Positions 12,456-25,659 of a stretch of 64,000 nt of DNA are shown piece by piece. The stretch is from Adiantum capillus-veneris. Lineage: Eukaryota > Streptophyta > Polypodiopsida > Polypodiales > Pteridaceae. Where the stretch lies: contig CM043959.1 of the NCBI GenBank assembly GCA_014529385.2, positions 8,087,526 through 8,151,525 of the forward strand. The letters are read 5' to 3'. The position numbers and the translations under genes are program-made. Positions within the stretch are counted from its first letter, which is position 1. Each line of letters opens with the position of its first letter. The notes under the pieces were generated by a model, which saw only the letters and a list, made by a program, of their open reading frames with translations, had not been told where the DNA came from and did not search any database.

Positions 12456-12478
12456 AATATATATATATATATATATAC
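12456..12478. repeat. (AT)n microsatellite
   Basis: An uninterrupted TA/AT run immediately upstream of the transposase start codon. Confidence 0.9.
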
Positions 12479-12715
12479 TCCTCACAATGTAAACTACCTC
12501 GCATTCTCTAGTCTTGCCCAATCTCCATACACCTCGATCCAGAGGTGTACAGAGATCAGGACCACCGGGTCAAAATCTCGTCTTTATTGGTCAAATCCTA
12601 TATCGGTAGACACATATGTGCACTCCCAGGTGTACATGGCAATGCATGTAGCAGACAAAACCCCTTTGCCTCTTTTAGTTCCATAGTTTCTTCTCTATCT
12701 ACGTACCCTATCTCT

Positions 12716-13155
<440 letters not shown>

Positions 13156-13540
13156 ATGATCGAACGAGCGACTGATCTAGGGAGATCTAGACGCCCACAA
13201 CTGCGGAGGACTACACAACATCGACAAAGGATGCATTACAGGATCTAGCTAGGTCACTTTGGCTCGACATGCACAACGCCCAGTGAGAGTACTGACCATG
13301 GAGGAGATCTACCTATCCCAACTAGCTCGTTTAGCCGTTTAGTCCACACCCAGTAGTTTAGGATTCCATAATATTTTATTTTGTAATCTTCTTACTCTGA
13401 CTTTGTATCAGATCCATCACATTGTAACTTTCTTGTCTCATGTCTCATAGGTCACTTTGGCCTTTCGAAGACGTTAATATAACATTTCATTTCACTTCTC
13501 TCTTTAAAGTTTTTTATTTTAATTTTAATTTCCTAAGCAT

Positions 13541-13545
13541 ACATT

Positions 13546-13598
<53 letters not shown>

Positions 13599-13656
13599 AT
13601 TACCTACACACACACATTTCTCTCTCTCTCTCTCTTTCCTACACACACACACACAC

Positions 13657-13714
<58 letters not shown>

Positions 13715-13723
13715 TACACACAC

Positions 13724-13783
<60 letters not shown>

Positions 13784-13895
13784 TTCCTACACACACATAC
13801 ATACATACACCTCTCTCTCTCTCTTTCCTCTACACACACACACACACCGCTCTCTCTCTCTCTCTCTTTCCTACACACACACACATGATGTAGAG

Positions 13896-13927
<32 letters not shown>
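13541..13927. repeat. (CT)n blocks separated by CA-rich spacers, then (GA)n
   Basis: About seven CT blocks are separated by CCTACACACACA-like spacers, giving a higher-order pattern. The array flips to GA at about 13898-13927, so the two halves could pair as a long hairpin. Confidence 0.9.
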
Positions 13928-13929
<2 letters not shown>

Positions 13930-14037
13930 TGGGGAGGGTGGAGATGGACATAGTACCTACGCAGCAGGTTTCGGCCAAGACCCGAGCAGGCGAAAATGGC
14001 CCCTGCGTGCGGGTTTCGCTTTTCTCCCTCAATTTTT

Positions 14038-14176
14038 TTTGCGTCGCTATACGCGTGGCAAATAAAGGCCTTTCCATGTGTATATCGACGCACATTGCGA
14101 CGTGTATAGCGACGCCCGCTAATGTCGTCGATATACGCGTGGAAAAGCATGGACGTCGATATATACGCGTCGATAT
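14038..14176. repeat. CACTA right subterminal repeats
   Basis: Units such as GCGTCGCTATACGCGTGG, CGACGTGTATAGCGACG and GTCGATATACGCG mirror the left-end set, as expected for transposase-binding subterminal DNA. Confidence 0.8.
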
Positions 14177-14186
14177 CTTCATTTCG

Positions 14187-14196
14187 TGTTGTAGTG
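14187..14196 (-). repeat. CACTA right terminal inverted repeat
   Basis: TGTTGTAGTG, the reverse complement of 6867-6876, followed by the AAT target duplication at 14197-14199. Confidence 0.95.
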
Positions 14197-14199
14197 AAT

Positions 14200-17100
14200 A
14201 AGTGAAATCATTGTCGATTTGGCGCTAAGTATATGTATATACGAGTATAGAATTGATTGTATTGTAACAAATGGAAAGGATTCCAATTAAATAAGAGAAG
14301 AGAGTGAATAGAGTCTGATTAAGCATAAGAAAACAAAATATCCCATTACCTAATTGTGCTTTGAAGTTATTGATCTCTCAAAGCTTTGATGGATTAATCA
14401 CCAAGGTTATTAGCCACAGCAGTAGAGATTCATTCTCCCTAACATTAGGATAGTGATGAAATGACTAGAGTGAACTTAGATTATTTGAATTCAATTTTGA
14501 AAGTTTCTTTTAAAAGTATATAATTGGACATATAGACAATCTAGTGATGTATGGAAGAAAGGGGGTTTCTTGGTTATGGTTGAAAAACTCCAAATTGCCC
14601 CTATTTTATGTTCACTTCATGGCTGCTATACGATTGTATATTTAAGGAAGAGAAAGGTGTGTAGGCCCACATAGTAGGAAGGGAAGGTAGTGTTGATGAG
14701 AGAATATTTGTGCAATGTTAATCTTGGTGACCTCGGATTGAAATGACAAATAAAACACATTTACTTCTCACTCTCTCCTCCAATCTGTGAGACGGTGACA
14801 ACTCTATCTTCCTCCCCTCACACTATCGCCATTGCCCAACTTGCAAGAAATTGGGGTGTTCTCACTTTAGGGTTTATTTTTTCCAAAAAACAATTACGCA
14901 AGGGATGGTGCCCACAACCGCATCCCCACCCCACCCCCACCTTCTTTGATCTTTGGCTATAGAGTGGGGAGATCTCAAGAGTTACGGAGAAGATGGAGAG
15001 CAAGAAAATCAAAGTTGACTTATCTTCATAATTTTAGAGAATTCATATGTCTTCAAGAGATCAAAGTTGTCACAAATCTTAGCGTAAACACCATTTTAGA
15101 TAAATTGGGAAAATCTCATTTCCAAAACGCTACATTGGCCTATTAGGATCATGTTTCTCTATTGTTTTTAAGCTCAATTTTCCCTCCATTTAGATAAGAT
15201 GTCATGATTCTAGCACCCAAATTTGACTTTTCTATTTTAATTTCTATTAGAAGATTTTTGCAAAAGAATTTGTATCAAAGAAACTCTTGAAAGAAAATAT
15301 CAAATCTCATAAAGATGGATTCTACTAAGAAACATATGTATTAATTATTCCAACCAAAAATATACTATCTAGACACAAAGAGAACCAACAACTCTTATCA
15401 TAAAATTGGTCACCTTAATCTCAAAAAATAGCTAGTCCCAATTTTAAAACACTATCAGGTATCAACTACACTATAGTATGTACAACACCTTAATTAACAT
15501 TTGATAATTAAAAAACCTAAAGAATATTGTGGAGTATCCTATGGACCGAAGACCATAACTTGTCATCTATGCCACCTATAGTGTCATTTACTATCAAAGA
15601 ATATATGTTTGTGTCAAAGAATCTATATCAACAAGCTACATTCTCATCAATACATGCTTTAAAGGTCCACCCAAAACACAGCAGACGATACATATCCCAC
15701 CATAAAAGAACGCGCTCAAGTGCTATAGAGTTTACTCTTTAAGAGAGTTCAACCACAACATACCTCCCCAGCAAAAATCCTTGAGTACAATACTCAAGAA
15801 CCACCTCTTGCACACCATATTGTGTTTTATCGCATTGACATCAATAGAATTATAGGGCCATGCATAGACAGGACTTTGTAACCTACACATTGCACAACTA
15901 GAATACTCAATTATTTTGACAAACTGAAGCAAGGAGGGGGGGAGACACTCTGAAAATAGACAAAGCATATCAATTAGGAAACGATATAGGTAATATTTTG
16001 AAGTAATTGTGTGTTAATGTACGATCTTTTTTTAATAAATTAGTTGATTGCCCATGTAACACAATAGTTTGGGAATGCATGAGTTAATCCCTTGATATGT
16101 GTATATATTGTATATAACTACTAAAATCCATAAATAGTGCAAGTTTTACTTATATTGTGTGTTTTTAGCCAAAATTATTAAAAAAATGGAGTAGTTCACA
16201 AAAATATTGCCAAATAATAAATATAGGAGTGTTTTTGTATTTTTTGCATATACGATCGAAGTTTTTTAAGATTTAGGTTAATTTCTCTTTAATGTTTCTA
16301 ATTAAAGCTAATAAAAACCAATAATTTTAATGAGCAAGAACGTCAAAATTGGATTCCGCCTTCAAACGCCAAATCTTAAAGCTTAATGGAATGGTCATTT
16401 TCTTTGAAGAAAATCCGATCAGAAAACTCGACAGCCACATCAACTCACTAGTCATCTAGAGCAGAATCCAACAAAAGGTCCATGGATGATAATTTTCATA
16501 TATTTTCAATCTAGGAGTACATTGTAAGTCCTATTTGACTCACCAAGTAGGCATTGGATAGGGGGTCTCAGAAAACTCCAAGTATATATAGTCACTTGGG
16601 TCAAATTTCCTCTCATTCCCATTCTAGACATTAGAGGGAGAGCTCCGAGTTGTGGATTTTGGCAAAATTCCATGGTCTCCTACACCCCATTTACTGACTC
16701 TTACTCACTCTAGCCATGAGGGGTAAGTTCTTAACTATGTCTAGAAGCATTTTGGATATCATATTGTCAACCACACAAGCAGTATGAGGCACATATACAC
16801 AAACCGATTTGGGAACTTTTAGGATTGGAACCGCTAACACCGGCCCAAGAAAAAGTGAACCACAGGCTCTTCACTAATAGAGAAATACAATGCTAGGTTC
16901 AAAGATGAAAAAGTTTTGAAAAAAAAAAGACCTAGTATCTCTTTCGTGCCAAAGATAGAGGATCCAGATAGGGACCAAATTTCACATATCTATTGGGACT
17001 ATCATGTTAGGGATTTTTGAAGAGTTAGGGGTGCAATGAAGGTCTAGTCATCAGTTAACAACAAGATGACCATATCCTAACTGCAAAGTGAAATTTTGCA

Positions 17101-17858
17101 CCATAATGCAAAATATTGATATGTTTAACCTCAAGCTCAAAGGGGCCACTCTATACCTTACATTGGAACCTTACCAACCTTCAGTGGGCAAATGACTAGT
17201 GACTAAAGACTCCAGGTGAAGCTCATCTTAAAAGGGGACTATCAACCAAATTGGGGGCACCAACAAGTGCAAGAAACACAACAAAGGGATTCACCCTGCA
17301 TAATTAACCGAGTAGAAACTATATGGCACAAGATTAGGACCTAAGTTGCACTAGTTTGTAAAAATATCTTAGGCGTTCCAGATAATCTACTAGGATGGAA
17401 CATCAAGGATATAAGCACCACAACCAAATAGGGTGCCAAAAGCACAAAGCCTACCCAAATTAGTCATTTTTATATTAGGCGTGCCTAGCATAGAAATGCT
17501 ACAAGGAAGGTCTGGCTTGCAGTTTGATGACATAGATATGTCTACACTGGTCAAATAAAGCACCCTACCAAGTTTTGTCAATTTGGAAAAGTGAAATCCG
17601 ATCAATTACCAAAAGCTCTAAACGCACTAAAGCAGACACAAATTTGTGCACAATTCTCAACGCCAGTGTGAATATCGCCAACAACCCATACACTTCATAA
17701 TCATTTACTTCAGCACAAAACTACATGCACCTGCACCCATTTGTATCTGAAGCGTGCCTAAGATAAATTTTGCAAACTTTAAGCTTTTTAGTGGCCATTT
17801 TTATCTTATTGGTTTCTCTACTTGATTGGGAACTTGCTAACTTGGTCTGAAAAATGAA
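14200..17858. other. Non-coding DNA; distal part probably upstream region of an ORF3 element
   Basis: No protein motif is recognisable. A TATATATAG string lies near 16583 within LTR-like sequence, but I cannot pair it with a second copy. Between 17365 and 17760 there are three short related words, CTTAGGCGTTCC, TTAGGCGTGCCTAGC and GCGTGCCTAAGAT. The second is a dyad, and together they recall the palindromic repeats upstream of the other ORF3 copy. Confidence 0.4.
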
Positions 17859-18206
17859 TTGGATGCTACCCTGTTAGATTCACTCTCATCTACATCGAGA
17901 GATTCAAAGAAGAAAACCATGAAGGAGAACTTTATTGAGATTCCACCATACGAGTTAGAAGAAGACTCTCTCAAGGAAGAAAATGTCACCTGGCTATCAA
18001 AAGAGCATCTTGAAAGTCAGCATGTCACTATATACCTTGGCTCATTCAAAAGCGCACACCGGTCTAAAGTGGAGGTTCAGATGTTACCAAAAGAAGCTCA
18101 AGATCTGGTCAACAAAGAGGAAGTCAGGCCACTTTGGGAAAGAATTGTCCTTAAAGACTACCTTGAAATAGATCCTTGCGGTGTACACTACAAGGGGTAT
18201 TATGAG
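17859..18206 (+). pseudogene. ORF3 copy 2, N-terminal part (interrupted by copia insertion)
   Basis: The frame (first ATG at 17919) aligns with the N-terminal part of the ORF3 frame at 52856-56302: TWLSKEHLESQHVTIY against TWIQEDLLESNDLKIY, then VQMLPKEAQDLV against LPMLPREINEFF, then VLKDYLEIDPCGV against IDLHNYFEAIPAGV. It stops at KGYYE, where the outer copia element inserted. The reading resumes in the same frame at 28425 (LLRSIIEEG against VTSIKEDG). Unlike the other copy, it has no stop between the first two blocks. The protein family is unknown to me. Its place directly upstream of an LTR links it to a retroelement. Confidence 0.8.
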
Positions 18207-18431
18207 TGTTACCATATACATGTGGTAGTGATGTGTGTGAACACACTAGGACCACTGGGGCATTTTTTCCCTCTTTAGGAGGTTTTTTTCCCCGTGCATT
18301 GCATATATGCCCATCACTCTAGGGCTATCTTTCTTTCCATTGCACACTAAGTAATACGTCTCTATTGTGTTTCTGAGCTTCTTTTGTCTTCTCCAAGCTA
18401 TGTGCGTTTCCTTGCAACCCTAATTTCAACA
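18207..18431 (+). repeat. Outer copia 5' LTR
   Basis: 225 bp, TG...CA termini (TGTTACCATATACATG ... TTTCAACA), closely matching the 3' LTR at 28196-28424. Confidence 0.93.
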
Positions 18432-18433
18432 AT

Positions 18434-18445
18434 TGGTATCAGAGC
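18434..18445 (+). promoter_or_regulatory. Outer copia primer-binding site (initiator tRNA-Met)
   Basis: TGGTATCAGAGC, 2 bp after the 5' LTR, is the standard complement of the plant initiator-Met tRNA 3' end. Confidence 0.93.
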
Positions 18446-18793
18446 AGGTTGCATCCTCCCGGGCTTAGTTGCCAACAGTTTCAGCATACGCTTGCTCATT
18501 TTATCCAATCTCAGTGAGCTTTGGTAAGCGTTCACAAGTCGACAAAAATTTCAGGATAGCTAGTAGAGATTAGTCTGCTCAGATTTCTGATTCTAGCTCA
18601 TTTTGGTCTCCGTTTTCACTACAAGCAGTACTGAACAGGCTATTTTGTCATTTTGTGTAGAATTTATGTCAGTGACGTTTTTTGCATAACAGGTGTCTTA
18701 CAATCCTCTATCGTTTGTGCTATATAGCTTGTGTTGTTCCTGCTTTGGTTCTCCTCTTTTTGGGCAGTTTTCACATTAGGTGCAACATTTACC

Positions 18794-20919
18794 ATGGCCG
18801 ACAACAACACAGATGTGTTCAAGATGTTTGCTACTAAGGACAGATTGGATAGGGACAATTACCCTATATGGGCTTACATGATGCAACATGTTCTTGTGTC
18901 AAAGGCTATTGTGTAGGGCATTGATGTACATCCTGGTTCTGAGGATGTAGGCGATGTTGAGGATGTTGCAGGTCTTGCTGCAAGGATTGTTGATGATAGA
19001 GTTGTTTTGTCTACAACAAAACAATCTCATTGGGATGTAAAGGATGCGCAGGCTCATACATTGATTGCATTGTCTGTGAATCGCACCATTTTTCCTCTGA
19101 TTGGTTCAACAAAATCCGCAAAACAAGCTTGGGATATTTTGGCTGGTCTTTATGCAAGTCGCAATGAGGCTAAAATTACTTTGCTGCATAAAGAGCTGCA
19201 ATCGAAGATTATGCATGAGGAAGATGATATGGACACTTTCCTTGCTAGTGTGAAGGATATCAATGAGAAAATTATTTCTATAGTTGAAGTCATTTCAAAC
19301 AATTCCCTTGTGCAGACTGTTCTAGATGCCTCACCACATTCTTACCAAACTTTTGCTAGTACTTGGAGACTTATGACCCAAGGAAATCGTGAAATTATCA
19401 AGTTTGATGCATTATATACAAGAGTGACTTTCTAGAAAAATCAAGACTAGGCAGCGTGCAATTGAACAGGCTTTTATTGCTTCTCAAAGAAAGGGTGGTA
19501 ATAGCAATGAACCACTTCTTATGGTTTTGCTGCGAGTGGCAATTTTTTTTTTCCTAATGCTTTTTCTAGCAGCAATTCATCAAGAAATTTTAGTGATAAG
19601 GGAAAAAACAAGATGCACTTCCATTATTGTAAAGCTAATGATCACTTGATCAAGCAGTGTCCTAAGTTGAAGGCCAAAGAGAGTAAGAAGCAAGAGGGTG
19701 GCTCCACTGCAAATGCTGGTTCCACTACCAATGCAGCCATTGTTGAGTCTTCTGTGAAAGGAGACAGTGATGATGATGTGATGTAGAATGGGATTTTAGT
19801 GCAGAGTGCATTTACAATCCTGTTGCCCATGATGCACGCATGTCAGTTGCTGCAGATTCACATGTGTGGTATTTCGATAGTGGTGCTACAAAGAACATTA
19901 CCTTACCTCGTGATTTGTTCACCTCTCTTCATTTTTTCCCTTATGGAAATTCAGTCACTTGTGCCAACAATGCCTCTTATCCGGTTCAAGGAGTTGGAAA
20001 GATTGTGCTTACTGCTGCAAATGGCAGTTGTTTCACACTTATTGATGCACTTTGTGTACCCAGAATCAAGAAGAATCTTTTGTCTATATATGCACTTGCT
20101 AGACTTGGACTTGTAGTCAAATTTGTGGATGACAAATGTACAGTTCATGATCTTAGTTTTGGTGATGAAATTATTGCATCTGGGCTTTTGTGCCATGGGT
20201 TGTATAAGCTCACTTTGTATGACAAGTGTGGACAAAATTTTGCAAATGTAGTTGCAGATTCAAGGGCTATTCCAGATGCAAAACTTTGGCATGCATGTTT
20301 TGGTCATCTGAATTTTTCCAGTTTGCTGTGTTTGTAGAATCTGATATGGTTACTTCTTTGCCGCCTCTTGAAGCACCTGTCAAACATGTTTGTGAAGGCT
20401 GTATTTTGGGTAGGATGTAGTGCTCAAAGTTTCCAAAGGATGGATCAGTTAGGGCCACATGCAGGTTGCAGCTTGTGCAAAGTGATGTTTGTGGGCCCAT
20501 GCAAACTCCCTCCTTGGGCAATTACCTTTACTTTGTGACTTTCATTGATAATTACTCCAAGCATGGGTATTTCCACTTAAACCGAAGTCCAAAGTTTTTA
20601 TGTGCTTACATTTTCTAGCTATGGATGAAAATGTCTCAAAATGTACTATGGGTACCCTCCGTTCCGATCGACGGGGGGAGTATATATCTCATGAATTGAA
20701 TGCATTTCTGGCTAGTAGTGGGATAAAACAACAATGTATAGTGCCTTATACGCCTGAGCAAAATGGTGTTGCTGAGAGGAAAAACAGGTCACTTATGGAA
20801 ATGGTAGGATGTATGGTCAAAAGTCAAGCTTTGCCGCATTCTTTTTGTCTTGAGGACATCATGTGTGCCACTTAAGTACTAAACAAGTGTCTCACAAAAG
20901 CTTTGTAGTCTATTACTTC
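18794..20919 (+). pseudogene. Outer copia gag-protease-integrase (5' half)
   Basis: The frame starts at ATG 18794 (MADNNTDVFKMF). It carries a copia gag of the UBN2 type (QAWDILAGLYASRNEAK, LHKELQSKIMHEEDDMDTF), a zinc knuckle with its first Cys replaced (MHFHYCKANDHLIKQC), the protease site YFDSGATKNIT, the pre-integrase motif LWHACFGHLNF, and integrase core pieces (SDRRGEYIS, then PYTPEQNGVAERKN). Stops and frame changes occur, for example TAG after LVSKAIV, a break near 19435 and TAG after NFSSLLCL. The frame ends in a stop after DIMCAT, and the 4959-bp inner copia follows within the integrase. Products would form the virus-like particle and process and integrate the cDNA. Confidence 0.9.
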
Positions 20920-20924
20920 ATATG

Positions 20925-21126
20925 TGTTGGAAATAGGGTTGCAAAGAAACACACACAGCTTGGAGAAGACGAAGGAAGCTCAAGGCACACAATAGAGAGT
21001 GTGTTACTTAGTGTGCAATGGAAAGATAGATAGCCCTAGAGTGATGGACGTATATACAATGCTCGGGGGAGAAAACCTCCTAAAGAGGGAAAAAATGCCC
21101 CGGCGGTCCTAGTGTATATGGTAACA
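20925..21126 (-). repeat. Inner copia 3' LTR
   Basis: 202 bp. Compared with the other LTR it lacks a short block (CACACACATCACTACCAC region) near its U3 end. Confidence 0.92.
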
Positions 21127-21140
21127 AATCCCCCCTGGAG
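21127..21140 (-). promoter_or_regulatory. Inner copia polypurine tract
   Basis: On the minus strand this reads CCAGGGGGGATT directly before the 3' LTR, the expected plus-strand priming site. Confidence 0.85.
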
Positions 21141-21201
21141 TGATGTGGTGAACGAGAGATGGTACATGAGTAAAGGGAGGTGCCATGCCCTGAGGACATG
21201 A

Positions 21202-24200
21202 TCAGTCCACAAAGGGGAGTAAGCCCAAAGCTTTGCGAAAAGCTTCAAGCTTCTCACGAGACAATGCCTTTGTGAAAAGATCTACAAGGTTGTCCTGTGT
21301 TGGCACATAAGCCAAGATGATCTCTCCTGCTGAGAGCCTCTCCATGACATAGTGGTAATGCACCTCAATGTGCTTTGTGCGAGCATAAAAAACTAGGTTC
21401 CTCGCAACTACCAATGCGCTCTGATTGTCAGTGTACTCAGTCTCACAACTCAAAGTGGCCACAATAGGTTGCTTCTTGCTCAACCATGATATACATGAAC
21501 TACCAAGCATGAAACAAAAAGCACTTGTGGACACTCGTGTGTCAAAACAACCAGCCCAATCTGAGTCCGAAAAATCATGTAAGTCTGGTCAATGATCCCC
21601 CCTTGGGATAAAACAAGCCAAGATGTAAAGTGCCACTAAGGAAGCGGAAAATCCTCTTGACAGCCTGCCAATGCTTAGACCCTGGGCTATGCATAAATCT
21701 GCTGACCTGTGAGACTGCAAACTGGATATCTGGCCTCGTGTTGCATACATAAATGAGGCAGCCAACAATAGTTTGGTAAAGAGTGACATCAGCAGGATTG
21801 CTAGCATCATATAGACTCAAATTCAAACCTATTTCCATGGGAGTGGTAATAGGTTTGCAACAAGTCCAAACTTACATAGTAATGTCTCTATGTAACTTTT
21901 CTGACACAAGGCAATACCACCATCACACTGCTTAAATTGTATACCCAAGTAATGATGCAATAGCCCCAAATCTTTAATCTTGAAAGTAGCATTCAAATCA
22001 GCCTTAAATTCAGAAATATGCCTCTCATTTGGTCCAGTGATCACCAAATCATCAACATAAAGAACCACAATGAGAAGTACATCATCCTCACGCTTTACAT
22101 ACAATGTGGTTTTTGTTGGATTGTTACGAAATCCTCATTTAACCAAATGAGTGTCAGATTCTCATACCAAGCACGAGGAGATTGCTTCAACCCATACAAA
22201 GCCTTCTTACATTTGCACACTTTGTCCTCTTGCCCTTTTATGACAAAATCGCGAGGCTGCGTTACATAAACTTCCTCAAATATGTCACCATTCAAGAAAG
22301 CAGTAACAATATCTGATTGATGTACATCCCAACCAAAATGAGCTTCCAATGCACATAGAAAATGCACAGTAGTCATACGACAAGTGGGAGAAAAAGTCTC
22401 TTAATAATCTATGCCTTTTTGCTATGCATAACCTTTTGCAACAAGTCGAGCCTTATGGAGATCGATCTCACCATCCGGTTTGCGTTTCAACTTGTAAACC
22501 CACTTTGTACCAATGGCCTTTTTACCAGGAGGCAAATCACATAAAGTCCATGTGTCATTTTCTATAAGTGCATCATATTCTGATTGCATGGCAGCCATCC
22601 AATTTTTTGAATTATGTGCTTCATCAAAAGATAGAGGCTACTCAACATCATGTAAGCTAGACAGAGCCAAAGCATAACAATATGATGCATAAGATGCATG
22701 GCAAGATTCTGAACGAGTATGACTAGACAAAGGTGCATCCAGTTTACTGTCACTCAAAGTGTGCACGATCCATTTTGGCATACCTCCAGCCTGCTCATTT
22801 TCAGCCCTTTCCTCATCAAGTACATCATGTACATTTGCATCAGTAATAGGCTCATCTGTAACATTTTCAGAAACCCCCATAGACTGTACATTTGCCTCAT
22901 TGGAAAGTACATTCGTATTTCCACCAGTGAAAAGAGGCAACAAAGTGTGATAAATGTCCTGTGAGCTTACATTCCTGTCTCTAGTAGATGACAGCAAGGG
23001 CTGAATAGAATCTTCCACAAACACTACATCCCATGAAACCAGAATACGTTTTGTTTGCGGATGATACAACCTGTAACCTTTTCTTTCAGCACTATAACCA
23101 ACAAAAATACATTTGACAGCCTTATCATCCAATTTTCTACATTGTGTTTGTGGAACCAAAGCATATGCCAAACAGCCAAAAACACGCATGTGCTCAATAG
23201 AAGGCTTTCTATCATGCCATGCTTCATATGGAGTAATAGACTGCAAAGATTTCATAGGACACTTGATAAGTACATAAGTGGCACACATGATGGACTCAAG
23301 CCAAAAAGAATGCGGCAAAGCTTGACTTTTGACCATACATCGTGCCATTTCCGTCAGTGACCTGTTTTTTCCTCTCATCAACACCATTTTGCTGAGGTGT
23401 ATAAGTCACTGTACATTGGTGTTTTATCCCACGACTAGCCAGAAATGCATATGAGACATATACTCCCCACCTCGATCGGAACGGAGGGTGCCCATAGTAC
23501 ATTTCGAGACATTTTCAGTCTCATAGCCATAAATTGTTTCAAGCACATAAAACTTTGAACTTTGATTTAAGCGGAAATACCCATGCATGCTTGGAGTAAT
23601 CATTAATGAAAGTCACAAAGTAAAGGTAATTGCCCAAGGACGGAGTTTGCATGAGCCCACAAACATCACTATGCACAAGCTGCCACCTGCATGTGGCCCG
23701 AAATGAACCATCCTTTGGAAACTTACAACACTGCATCTTACCCAAAATACAACCTTCACAAACATGTTTGACATGTGCTTCAAGAGACTGCATAGAAGCA
23801 ACCATATCAGATTTCTGCAAACACAACAAACTGGAAAAATTCAGATGACCAAAATGTGCATGCAAAAGTTTTGCATCTGAAATAGCCCTTGAATCTGCAA
23901 CAGCATTTGCAAAATTTTGTCTACACTTGTCATACAAAGTGAGCTTATACAGCCCACGACACAAAAGGCCACATGCAACAATTTCATCACCAAAACTGAG
24001 ATCATGAACTATACATCTGTCATCCACAAATTTGACTACAAGTCCAAGTCTAGCAAGTGTGGATACAGACAAGAGATTCTTCTTGATCCCAGGTACATAA
24101 AGTGCATCAACAAGTGTGAAGGAATTGTCATTAGCAGCATAAGCACAATCTTTCCAACTCCCTGAACTGGATGAGAGGCATTGTTGGCACAAGTGACTGA

Positions 24201-25354
24201 ATTCCCATGAGGGACAGACTCGAGAGAGGTAAACAATTCACGATGTGAGGTAATGTGCTTTGTAGCACCATTGTCGAAATACCACACATGTGAATTTGTA
24301 GCAACTGACAAGCATGCATCATGGACAACAGGATTGTAAGTGCACTCTGCGCTAAAAGCCCATTTTGCATCAACATCAGCATTACAGTGGCTGCATTTGT
24401 AGTGGAACCAGCATTTGCAGTGGAACCACCCTCTTTCTTCTTAGCCTCTTTGGTCTTCAACTTAGGACACGACTTGATTAAAGAAATCATTGGCTTTACA
24501 ATAATGGCAATGCATCTTCTTTTTGCCCTTGTCACCAGAATTGCCCGACGAAGTGGTGCCAGCAGAAGCATTAGGAACATAAGTTTTGCCACTCGCAGCA
24601 AAACCATAAGAAGTGATTGCATTGCTGTTACCACCCTTTCTTTGAGAAGCAATAAAAGCCTGATCAACTGCACACTATCTAGTCCTGTTTTTTCTGGAAA
24701 GTGACTCTTGCAACAGCAATGTGCATAATGCATCAAACTTGACAACTTCTGGATTTCCTTGGGTCATAAGTCTCGAAGTACTATCTAAAGTTTGGTAAGA
24801 ATTTGGTAAGGCATCAAGAACAATCTGAACAAGGGAACTGTCTGAAATGACTTCTCCTGCAGAAATAAGTTGCTCATTGATATCCTTGACACTAGAAGAA
24901 AAGTGTCCATATCATCTTCCTCATGCATAATCTTTGACTCCAGCTCTTTGCACAACAAAGCAATTTTAGCCTCATTGCGACTTGCATAAAGACCAGCCAA
25001 AATATCCCAACCCTGTTTTGTAAATTTCGTTGAACGGATGTGAGGAACAATGGTGTGCTTCACAGACAACGCAATCAATGCATGAGCCTGCGCTTCCTTA
25101 ACATCCCAACGAGCTTGTTTTGCCGTAGGCAAAACAACTCTAACATCAGGAATCCTTGCAACAAGACCTGCAACATCCTTAACATTGCCTACATCCTCAG
25201 AACTAGGACGTACATCAATGCCTTGCACAATATTCCAGACGCCCTTTGACACAAGAACATGTTGCATCATATTAGCCCACATAGGGTAATTGTCCCCATC
25301 CAACCTATCCTCAACAAACATCTTGAACACATCTGTGTTTTTGTTGTTAGCCAT
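21202..25354 (-). pseudogene. Inner copia gag-pol polyprotein, degenerate
   Basis: Starts at ATG 25354 (MANNKNTDVFKMF). In order it shows UBN2 gag (KQGWDILAGLYASRNEAK), a zinc knuckle (MHCHYCKAND), a protease site changed to YFDNGATKHIT (Ser lost from DSGAT), pre-integrase (LLHAHFGHLNF), integrase (LVHSDVCGLMQ, VTFINDYSKH, PQQNGVDERK), RT (ETFSPTCRMTT, KALYGLKQSPRAWYE, VVLYVDDLVI) and RNase H (TKHIEVHYHYV, LVDLFTKALS). Frame changes occur near 24130, 23500-23390, 22110 and 21830. The RNase H segment has lost codons between LSCETEYT and DNQSAL relative to the outer copy. It cannot produce a full polyprotein. Confidence 0.9.
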
Positions 25355-25646
25355 GGTAAATGTTGCACCTGATGTGGAAACTGTCTGAAAATAGGAGAAA
25401 CGGAGCGGGAAAAACACGTACTATATAGCACAAACCGTAGAAGACTGTAAGGCACCTATTATGCAGAAAACGGCACTGACAAAAACTTTGCACAAAATGA
25501 CGAAATAGCTTGTGCAGCACTGCCTGTAATGAAAATGGAGGCTGAAATGTTGACCTACAACGCTCGCCAAAGCTCACTGAAATCGGAGAAAGTGAGCAGG
25601 CGTGTGCTGGAGCTGCTGGCGACTGAGCCCGAGAGGACGCAACCTT

Positions 25647-25657
25647 CTCTGATACCA
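25647..25657 (-). promoter_or_regulatory. Inner copia primer-binding site
   Basis: Minus-strand TGGTATCAGAG, 2 bp downstream of the 5' LTR end. It is the same initiator-Met PBS as in the outer element. Confidence 0.9.
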
Positions 25658-25659
25658 AT

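Noticed and set aside
13533-14201. Long open frames on both strands
   Set aside because: They are CT/GA and CA repeats running into CACTA subterminal repeats, so they are low-complexity shadows.
16440-16700. Possible 5' LTR of ORF3 copy 2 (TATATATAG, then leader)
   Set aside because: It does not resemble the 3' LTR starting at 31198, so it cannot be its partner.
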